From contig JAJFVL010000018.1 of assembly GCA_021371855.1 (NCBI GenBank), positions 372,001 through 436,000 of the forward strand: 64,000 bases of DNA, in the 5' to 3' direction. This document shows positions 53,170 to 60,216 of this stretch, in pieces; the stretch's first letter is position 1; every line of letters begins with the position of its first letter. The stretch is from Bacteroidales bacterium. Lineage in GTDB: Bacteria > Bacteroidota > Bacteroidia > Bacteroidales > VadinHA17. The notes under the pieces were generated by a model. It was not told the DNA's origin. It ran no database searches and was given only the letters and a program-made list of their open reading frames with translations. A program made the translations under genes and the position numbers.

Positions 53170-54079
53170 GATCGGAGATCTCCTCCTTTGCAGAATTAAT
53201 CTTAAGAATGGCCCTGCTGTCAAAAAGATTTACTGCACCGGATATTTTCTTATGAAAAGAGATGGTTAGTTTATGATCAACAGGAAAATTCCGGTCATCA
53301 AAAATGTTCAGCAGAACCTCAGTATTGTCTTCAGATCGTTTAAAGATTACTGCCATCCCTTTTGAATATATTTGTCCTTCCTCAGTTGAGACCGCATATA
53401 TCCCAGGTGACGGAAGAAGTTTGAACCTGTCGGTGATAGGTATCCGGAAGAATAATGGAAGGTTTAAGGATTCGTCTGTAATATATTTCTCAGGTCTTCC
53501 TGTAATAATATAATAGTGATCAAGATAAGCATTGGCTCTCTGAATATATCCCTCGCTGATAGCTTTGCGTATCTTTGTTGAGCTTACTGTTTCGTGCTGA
53601 ATATCCTGCTCAGGTATCTCTTCAGCTTCGAAATTATATTTCCCCTGCCAGGCCCATAATTTTTTATAATCGCCTTCCTTATTAAATCCAAAGTGATGGT
53701 TAAAACCGACTACGACTACCTTTGCATGAAGCATATCATGAAGATACTCTCTCACAAACTGTTCGCTGGTTACCTTGGAGAATTCCCTGGTAAATTCGAC
53801 AATGATTACATTATTAAGACCGGCTTTTTCGAGTAATTCCAGTTTTTCCTCCTGAGTGTTAATCAGCTTAAAATCCTTCCCTGTATTTTCCGGATAAAGT
53901 ACCATCCGGGGATGAGGGTCAAAAGTGATGAGGACCGACTCCCCGTCATGCTTCTCCGACAACATCTTAAGACGGTCAAGTATTGCTTTATGTCCGATAT
54001 GAACCCCGTCGAATGATCCGGTGGTCACAACAGGATTCCTGATGAACTTTGCTTCTTCAAAGCTTCTGAAAATATTCAT
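53159..54079 (-). CDS. ribF: RibF-type FAD synthetase with degenerate riboflavin-kinase domain
   Basis: 306 residues. The N-terminal FAD synthetase (FMN adenylyltransferase) half is intact: TTGSFDGVHIGHKAIL (HxGH), ITFDPHPRMVL, VVVVGFNHHFGFNKEGD and SSTKIRKAI. The C-terminal flavokinase half keeps the position and the GIYAV strand but lacks the GxxxGRxxGFPTAN signature and the following NIGxRPT, which normally bind ATP/Mg2+ and riboflavin. Therefore it may only make FAD from FMN, or be an inactive paralogue. The gene ends the Rex operon, 14 bp after rex. Confidence 0.88.
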   Translation of the reverse strand: MNIFRSFEEAKFIRNPVVTTGSFDGVHIGHKAILDRLKMLSEKHDGESVLITFDPHPRMVLYPENTGKDFKLINTQEEKLELLEKAGLNNVIIVEFTREFSKVTSEQFVREYLHDMLHAKVVVVGFNHHFGFNKEGDYKKLWAWQGKYNFEAEEIPEQDIQHETVSSTKIRKAISEGYIQRANAYLDHYYIITGRPEKYITDESLNLPLFFRIPITDRFKLLPSPGIYAVSTEEGQIYSKGMAVIFKRSEDNTEVLLNIFDDRNFPVDHKLTISFHKKISGAVNLFDSRAILKINSAKEEISDLIY

Positions 54080-54093
54080 GCCTGATAAAGTCC

Positions 54094-54723
54094 CTAAACT
54101 TTATTCTCTTTCACAAAATATGCAACCTTTTCCATAGAAGTAATCATATCATATTCTTCGAGGAAGACTCCTGATGGGACATTTAAAGGAATAGTGGTAA
54201 AATTCATCATACCCTTTATCCCGAAACGGACAACTTCTTCTGCGATCTCCCTTGCAGAATCAGGAGGGACTGTAAGGATCGCGATCCTGATATCAAGTTC
54301 TTTTATTATTCTTTCTATATCATTGTAAGGATAACATTTTACACCCGAAATAACTTTATTGACTTTCTGCGGATCATTATCGAACGAAGCCACCAATGTC
54401 AGTTTAGACCGTTTCCCCTTGAAATAACCGGCAACTGCTCTGCCAAGGTTCCCGATTCCGATTATTGCGACATTCATACTTGTCTCTGAATCGATTATCT
54501 TTCCGATTGAATCAATCAATTCCATTACATCATACCCTTTTCTCAGAACACTTGAATAACCAATAAGCATCAGGTCGCGCCGGACCTGAACAGCGGTAAT
54601 ATGAAGGCGTGCTGCCAGATCGTGAGAATAGATAAAATTTCTCTTTTCGTCAAGGCATTCAAGAAGTGTCCTTCTGTACTCACTGAGCCGTTCCACAGTC
54701 TTTCCTGGTAATTTCATCCCCAA
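54094..54723 (-). CDS. rex: Redox-sensing transcriptional repressor Rex
   Basis: 209 residues. Winged-helix N-terminus (RRTLLECLDEKRNFIYSHDL, ITAVQVRRDLMLIGYSSVLRKGYDV) and a Rossmann domain with NVAIIGIGNLGRAVAGYF that senses the NADH/NAD+ ratio, and the C-terminal domain-swapped helix (YFVKENKV). Rex releases DNA when NADH is high. It lies in an operon with two-component and flavin genes, and a matching operator is at 62711-62728 near the HydABC-like promoter in this window. Confidence 0.95.
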   Translation of the reverse strand: MGMKLPGKTVERLSEYRRTLLECLDEKRNFIYSHDLAARLHITAVQVRRDLMLIGYSSVLRKGYDVMELIDSIGKIIDSETSMNVAIIGIGNLGRAVAGYFKGKRSKLTLVASFDNDPQKVNKVISGVKCYPYNDIERIIKELDIRIAILTVPPDSAREIAEEVVRFGIKGMMNFTTIPLNVPSGVFLEEYDMITSMEKVAYFVKENKV

Positions 54724-54730
54724 ATGATTT

Positions 54731-55867
54731 TTATGTAATATTTATTGGTTTTTTTGGCAATCTGATTGTAAAAGTAGTTCCTACATCGGGAGTACTTTCA
54801 ACTTTAATTGTACCGTGATAAAGTTCGACAACTTTCTTGACAATTGAAAGGCCCAGGCCGCTTCCGGTTATATTTCTTGTCTTCTCATTCTTGATCCTGA
54901 CAAATTCGGCAAAAAGGTCTTCTGTATCATTTTTGCTTATTCCGATACCTGTATCGGAAAATATAATGATAGCTTCGCTGTCGGAACCATCAATGGTTAT
55001 TTTTGCTTTCCCTCCAATCTTGTTATACTTTACCGCATTTGAGATGAGATTATTAAAAACAATCTCAATATCACCGGGATCAGCCATAATAATAACATCT
55101 GATCTGACATCCAGGTCAACGTTCACGTCCATCTGGATTGCATATGGCCGAACTGTAGTTATTGCCCCGGAAGCCACTTCTGCAAGACTGACCTCCTGAA
55201 TTTTCTCGTCTTTTACTTCAAGTTTTATCTTCGTCAAATCAAGAAGATCCATAATCAGGTTTCGCATTCCCTGTATCCTTTGAAGGGACCTTTCAATCGG
55301 AGTTGCATAATCATCAATCATATCTCCGGCCTGTTTCTCCTGCATCATCCGCAGATAACCCTCAAGAGCATTCAAGGGAGCTTTTAACTCATGCGACAAG
55401 ACAGAAAGAAACTGATACCGGATCTTCTTTCCTTCCTGTTTCATCTTATGAGTTATTCTCTTCAGATATTGCTGCTTGGTAATATTTTCAATGCTCGATT
55501 TAAGCTCCTGCGGTGTAAATGGTTTCGGAATGAAATCGATGGCTCCGTCGCGGGTGGCCCTGACCGCAATATCGAGCGAAGCATAAGAGGTTATCATCGC
55601 AACAACAATATCGTAATTCCTCTTCCTGATGTACTCCAGAACATCCACTCCCTGAATTCCCGGCAGCTTATTATCAAGCAACATAATATCAGGCATATCC
55701 CTTTCCAGAATTGTGATTCCTTCCTCTCCTGTTCCGGCTTCAGTAACTTCGAATGTATAATCCTCATCCATAAAAGGATAAGTTACATGGAAATTATTTA
55801 ATATACGTGACACTCCTGAACGTATCCCCGGTTCATCATCAATAACAAGTACTTTTAAAACAGCCAT
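54731..55867 (-). CDS. Response regulator-histidine kinase hybrid (REC-HisKA-HATPase)
   Basis: 378 residues. N-terminal REC domain (VLVIDDEPGIRSGVSRIL; phospho-Asp in DIMLLDNKLPGIQG near residue 62; Thr/Lys in ITSYASLD and DFIPKPFTPQELK), short linker, HisKA with the phospho-His in LSVLSHELKAPLNALEG, and HATPase N/G boxes (NNLISNAVKYNKIGG; FSDTGIGISKND; GSGLGLSIVKKVV). A receiver-first kinase with no membrane segment: its input comes from phosphoryl transfer, probably from the sensor at 56411. 7 bp from rex and 1 bp after the response regulator. Confidence 0.92.
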   Translation of the reverse strand: MAVLKVLVIDDEPGIRSGVSRILNNFHVTYPFMDEDYTFEVTEAGTGEEGITILERDMPDIMLLDNKLPGIQGVDVLEYIRKRNYDIVVAMITSYASLDIAVRATRDGAIDFIPKPFTPQELKSSIENITKQQYLKRITHKMKQEGKKIRYQFLSVLSHELKAPLNALEGYLRMMQEKQAGDMIDDYATPIERSLQRIQGMRNLIMDLLDLTKIKLEVKDEKIQEVSLAEVASGAITTVRPYAIQMDVNVDLDVRSDVIIMADPGDIEIVFNNLISNAVKYNKIGGKAKITIDGSDSEAIIIFSDTGIGISKNDTEDLFAEFVRIKNEKTRNITGSGLGLSIVKKVVELYHGTIKVESTPDVGTTFTIRLPKKPINIT

Positions 55868-55868
55868 G

Positions 55869-56264
55869 TTAAAGTTTTAATAGTTTCATTATCTCCTGAT
55901 CGAGCTGTTCAGCCCTGATGCCTTTTTCCAGATATCTGTCAGCCCTGATCCACGATTTCTCCTGTTCTGAATCGATACTGAACGAGAGGCCCGTTTCGTG
56001 CGATACGGCGGTTGCCAGAATGACAGGCACTTCAGGATATTTCCTCTTTATTTTGTAACATAAAATAAATCCGCTGTCGTCACTCTCCATCATCAGATCG
56101 AATATTGCCAGGCTGGGTTTGAATTTGGCAATGACAGCTTCTGCTTCAGCCTGACTCTCAACAGCCATTGTCTTATAACCAGCCCTCTCCAGATTAAACA
56201 CCGTCTGAAAAAGATAATCCGGATCATCATCAGCTATCAGTATGGTATAATCGCTCTTCTTCAT
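55869..56264 (-). CDS. Stand-alone response regulator (receiver domain)
   Basis: 131 residues, a single REC domain: ILIADDDPDYLFQ (acidic pocket), LAIFDLMMESDDSGF (phospho-Asp), VILATAVSHE (switch Thr/Ser), DRYLEKGI (Lys). No output domain, so it either shuttles phosphate or interacts by binding. It has an insertion before the last helix (SFSIDSEQEKSWIRAD) seen in receivers near [FeFe]-hydrogenase sensors. Immediate partner of the kinase at 54731. Confidence 0.93.
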   Translation of the reverse strand: MKKSDYTILIADDDPDYLFQTVFNLERAGYKTMAVESQAEAEAVIAKFKPSLAIFDLMMESDDSGFILCYKIKRKYPEVPVILATAVSHETGLSFSIDSEQEKSWIRADRYLEKGIRAEQLDQEIMKLLKL

Positions 56265-56305
56265 TATCTCTGTAAATTTCTTTCTATTGTCTTGCGGTCT
56301 TATTG

Positions 56306-56340
56306 TCTCTCAGTCTCTTTGTCTCTCAGTCTCTTTGTCT
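56306..56340. repeat. 8-bp tandem array (TCTCTCAG / TCTCTTTG)
   Basis: TCTCTCAG and TCTCTTTG alternate in perfect register for at least four units. Same family as the array at 22446-22493; here it separates the sensor gene at 56411 from the response regulator. No gene in the 146-bp gap. Confidence 0.8.
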
Positions 56341-56410
56341 CACCTCTAATATTGTCTTTGTCGTACTTCAAAATCAGAAAGGTTCTTCACACTTTCACCT
56401 CTTCACATCT

Positions 56411-58372
56411 TCATTCCTTCTTCCTCGGTAATACAATCTTAAAGCTTGTTCCTGTCGGTCCGTTTGCAGGATCGTTATTCGATTCAGCGGTAATCTGTCC
56501 TTTATGCATCTTGACAACGCCATATGCAGTGGCAAGGCCTAAACCAGTTCCATGGCCGATGCCTTTAGTTGTAAAGAATGGTTCAAAGATCTTCGCCCTG
56601 TCTTCTTCCTTAATACCTGTTCCCGTATCGCTTACCGTGATAATAACATCGCTCAGAGTATCTTCAAGGTTAATATTGATAGATCCTCCGTCAGGCATGG
56701 CATCGACTGCATTCTTTATCAGGTTGGTAAGAACCTGTGTCATCTGTTCCGAGTCGAGCATGGCATCGGGGTCGGTTGTAAGATCAACTATATTGATTTT
56801 CACCTTTTCAGGTACTATCACGCTTTCGAGGCTGTGTTCAACGAGTTCCTTGATACTTATCAGCTGATGGTTCACCTGATTCTTCCGTGCAAAATTAAGC
56901 AGACCGGCAACAATTTTTTTGCATCGTCCTGCCTGCTCCACAATCAGCTTAAGATCTTCCCTCACAGGGTCACCTGCAGAAGCCTCTTCAAGCAAAATAT
57001 TGCTATACATAATCACAACTCCCAGTGGATTATTAAGTTCGTGAGCAATACCGGCCGAAAGCTGCCCCATATGAGCCAGTTTTTCCGATTGCAGCAAGGC
57101 CTTTCTCATCGAGGAAAGTTTCTCGTTTGACAGAGCAAGATCTTTCACTGATTTATGCAACTTTTCGATAGTATAGGGCAGGCACATCTCCACTTCGGCA
57201 ATCCCCTTGTTAATTGCCATAGCATGATCCATACAGGTTTCATAGCCGCAGGCGCCACAATCAAGCTGGTCCTTCTTTGTCTTCTTGCCCATCTTAATCA
57301 GAATCTCATTCACCTCCTTGTCATTAGTGACTTCAATGCGGCGATCTTCGGACCTGTGCCGTACAGAAAGATCAAGTTCCTCAAACTCCTCAAATGATCT
57401 CTGCCAGCTTTCCTGATCAATACTTTGCATCTTGCTGTTGGCATAAGAACTTACCAGTGAGCGTCTGTTGTATTGTTTTCCGTTTTTCGATAAACCGGGT
57501 CCCATAATACAACCTTCACAGCAAAGAAGTTCCATATGCTGATTCTTTATCAATCCGGTTTCAAACTCCTTTAGTGCTTCCTGAAAATCAATCCGTCCTT
57601 CAGCAGCAATAATATTCCCGGTAATTGCATTATCGCTGATTTTTGCTGTTTGAAGCAGTCCACGTGCCACAGGGAAGATGGCGCCTCTTCCGCCAATGGG
57701 CGGATCAAAATCTGAAGGTAAAGTATCTTCAGGAGTAATGTTGCAATCTGCAAACATCTCTCTCAGCTCTGAAAACGTTATTGCTTCATCAATTTCATTA
57801 CTTTCAGCTTTTTTAGCAATACACGGACCTATAAATACAATACGTGTATCCCTGCCATATTTTGCCCTTACGACCCTGCTCATTGCCACCATAGGAGAGA
57901 TAACCGGGGCCAGATTATCGACAAGAGCCGGATGATAGTATTTGATATAATTAACAATTGAAGGACAATCGGAAGAGATATAAAAATTTTTATTCTCTGA
58001 TACCAGTTTTTTATATCTGTCAGCTACAAGGTCGGCTCCAAAAGAGACCTCTGTCACATATTTGAATCCGAGCGATTTTACCATACCAACAAAAGAATGG
58101 TAATCAGATATATCTGAAAATTCTGCCGGAAAACTCGGTGCAATCATCGCTGCAACTGAAGAATTATTATTAAGAAGTTTCATAACTCTGTCGACAGTAT
58201 TCAGGAAAACTTTTGCGCCCTGACTGCATACTTTTATGCAGTTTCCACAGGCAATACACCGTTCATCGATAACTTCAGCCTGGCCTCCCACAATACGAAT
58301 TGCCTTCGCAGGGCATTCCCTAACGCATGTATAACATGTACGGCAGAGTTCTTTTATTGTGTAAACCAACAT
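56411..58372 (-). CDS. [FeFe]-hydrogenase-like domain fused to histidine kinase (sensory hydrogenase type)
   Basis: 653 residues, cytoplasmic. Order: two ferredoxin clusters (C10/13/16/20, C39/42/45/49); H-cluster domain ~60-345; a four-Cys [4Fe-4S] element (C372, C375, C380, C397); a short coiled coil; HisKA (His444 in AGIAHELNNPLG); HATPase. H-cluster ligands Cys136 (SSDCP), Cys184 (GPCIAKKAE), Cys284 and Cys288 (CCEGC) are present, but the proton-relay Cys is Asp135 and the MPC Met is Gly182. No PAS domain, so H-cluster/Fe-S redox is the likely signal. Downstream partners are the response regulator, the hybrid kinase and Rex. Confidence 0.9.
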   Translation of the reverse strand: MLVYTIKELCRTCYTCVRECPAKAIRIVGGQAEVIDERCIACGNCIKVCSQGAKVFLNTVDRVMKLLNNNSSVAAMIAPSFPAEFSDISDYHSFVGMVKSLGFKYVTEVSFGADLVADRYKKLVSENKNFYISSDCPSIVNYIKYYHPALVDNLAPVISPMVAMSRVVRAKYGRDTRIVFIGPCIAKKAESNEIDEAITFSELREMFADCNITPEDTLPSDFDPPIGGRGAIFPVARGLLQTAKISDNAITGNIIAAEGRIDFQEALKEFETGLIKNQHMELLCCEGCIMGPGLSKNGKQYNRRSLVSSYANSKMQSIDQESWQRSFEEFEELDLSVRHRSEDRRIEVTNDKEVNEILIKMGKKTKKDQLDCGACGYETCMDHAMAINKGIAEVEMCLPYTIEKLHKSVKDLALSNEKLSSMRKALLQSEKLAHMGQLSAGIAHELNNPLGVVIMYSNILLEEASAGDPVREDLKLIVEQAGRCKKIVAGLLNFARKNQVNHQLISIKELVEHSLESVIVPEKVKINIVDLTTDPDAMLDSEQMTQVLTNLIKNAVDAMPDGGSININLEDTLSDVIITVSDTGTGIKEEDRAKIFEPFFTTKGIGHGTGLGLATAYGVVKMHKGQITAESNNDPANGPTGTSFKIVLPRKKE

Positions 58373-58489
58373 AGTACTAAAAAATTACCGCAAATTTACA
58401 AAACATTTCAGCAATATTATTTCCTTTCCCTCAGGTTGAAGCTTCTGAATACCAGGCTTCCTCCAATTCAGGCATAGGATGAGTCTCAA

Positions 58490-60211
58490 TTATAGCAAAA
58501 CATTCCTTTTCTCAAAATGAGTATAAAATATCTTCATGTCAGCAATTTCGCTGTTTCCTTTTAACTGTTTTTCATACAGATTAATAAGAGCCGGCGATTT
58601 ACATGGAAGGTTAATAGCTTCGGTATCGTCAGCCAGATAAACCAGCTTTGACCTGCTTTTGATTTCATCTTTTGAAGTAGTGAAAGGCAGACCTGCACCA
58701 TGTACGCATCCGTCAGGGCATGTCATTACTTCAACAAGATCATACTTTTTACCGGAAGCGACAGAGGCCTTTAGTTTTTCAAGCCCTGTCAGACCATCAA
58801 CCACTGCAACTTTAACCTCAATATCTCCAACAGGAACTATTACTTCTCTGAACGAACTACCTGAACGGAGTTTTTTAAAGAGTAGTTTGTCAGCCTCTCT
58901 CTTAAGTTTCAGGTAATGGAATGATCGTAATACCCCTTCAGCAAGCCCGCCTGAGACTTCTGCCAGCACAGCCAATGAGCTTCTTCCATCCATTGGTTCA
59001 TCGGCAGGCTCATGTTCAATATTTGTCATATCGATACCATGCAACCTTATAAGCCGTGCCAATTCCCTGACAGTCAGAACCGAATCCACATCGCTGATAC
59101 CTTTGCGCATCATTCCGTCGCGACGGGCCTCAAACTTCATTGCAATACAGGGAGTCGCGGAAACCGAAAATATCTCTTCAGGCTTCACACCAAGCTGACC
59201 AGCAACAAGAGTCTTAGCCAGTACTCCTGTGATCTGCTGCGCCGATTTTACAGTTGAAAGCCGGGGAATAAGTGATGGGATAAACTGTTCAACATATTTC
59301 ACCCATGCGGGACAGGCAGAAATATACAAAGATGAATCTGACCCGTCTTCAATTTTTTCAGACAGCTGACGCGCGATCTCAGTAATACAGATATCAGTAC
59401 CTGTGCCAGTTGTAAAGACCTTATCAAAACCAATTTTGCGAAAAACAGCATTAAGGATCCTGTCAAACTCCTTGTTGTATCTCATCCCAAGTTCTTCGGC
59501 TATACCGACAGTAACCAGCGGTGAATACTGAATGACTTTTATAATATCAGGTTTATGAAGGTACTCCTGAACTTCCGTGATATTATGCTTTTCGTGCAGG
59601 GCTCCTGTAGGGCATACGAGTACACACTGGCCGCAATGGACACAACTTGAGAAGTTGAAGTCTCTGTCCATCGCTGCTCCGACATGTGTCTCTTTTCCTT
59701 TGTTAATGAAATCGAGTGATGTTGCAGTGACAACCTCTTCGCATACTCTTATGCATCTTCCGCACAGGATGCATTTTGAGAGCTCACGTACGATAGCAGG
59801 GCTCGACTGGTCGAGACGTGGTTTAATTTTTCTTCCGCGTATGCGCCGCTCCCTGATATTTAGTTCTTCAGAAAGGCGTTGCAACTCACATTTAAGGTTC
59901 CTGTCGCAATAAAGACAATCGTCAGGATGATTTGAAAGGAGCAACTCCACAATGGTTTTTCGTGCCTGTATAACTCTTGGTGAATGTGTTTTAATTTTCA
60001 TCCATTCTTCTACCGGCTGGGAACAAGCCGTAACCAGCCTGTCATGTCCTTCAACTTCCACAACACACATTCTGCAGGCGCCTGTAGGCGTAAACTCTTT
60101 CATCCTGCAAAGCGTCGGTATGATTATCCCGTTACGATTAAGGGCGGAAAGTATTGTTTCACCCTTTTCGGCTTTGATTTTCTTATTATTTACCTGTATA
60201 GTAAAAAGCAT
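58490..60211 (-). CDS. HydA-like [FeFe]-hydrogenase-type subunit with altered H-cluster pocket
   Basis: 573 residues, group-A modular arrangement: [2Fe-2S] (C35, C46, C49, C63), His-Cys3 cluster (H95, C99, C102, C108), two [4Fe-4S] (C147/150/153/157 and C190/193/196/200), H-cluster domain and the small-subunit-like C-terminus. The four H-cluster cysteines are present (C300, C355, C498, C502). However, the TSCCP motif reads ISACP (Ala299), MPCxxK reads TPCIAM (Thr353, Met358), where the Clostridium CpI numbering coincides (Cys299, Met353, Lys358). These residues carry protons and hold the di-iron cyanides, so normal hydrogenase activity is doubtful. 5 bp after the HydB-like gene. Confidence 0.88.
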   Translation of the reverse strand: MLFTIQVNNKKIKAEKGETILSALNRNGIIIPTLCRMKEFTPTGACRMCVVEVEGHDRLVTACSQPVEEWMKIKTHSPRVIQARKTIVELLLSNHPDDCLYCDRNLKCELQRLSEELNIRERRIRGRKIKPRLDQSSPAIVRELSKCILCGRCIRVCEEVVTATSLDFINKGKETHVGAAMDRDFNFSSCVHCGQCVLVCPTGALHEKHNITEVQEYLHKPDIIKVIQYSPLVTVGIAEELGMRYNKEFDRILNAVFRKIGFDKVFTTGTGTDICITEIARQLSEKIEDGSDSSLYISACPAWVKYVEQFIPSLIPRLSTVKSAQQITGVLAKTLVAGQLGVKPEEIFSVSATPCIAMKFEARRDGMMRKGISDVDSVLTVRELARLIRLHGIDMTNIEHEPADEPMDGRSSLAVLAEVSGGLAEGVLRSFHYLKLKREADKLLFKKLRSGSSFREVIVPVGDIEVKVAVVDGLTGLEKLKASVASGKKYDLVEVMTCPDGCVHGAGLPFTTSKDEIKSRSKLVYLADDTEAINLPCKSPALINLYEKQLKGNSEIADMKIFYTHFEKRNVLL

Positions 60212-60216
60212 ATAAG

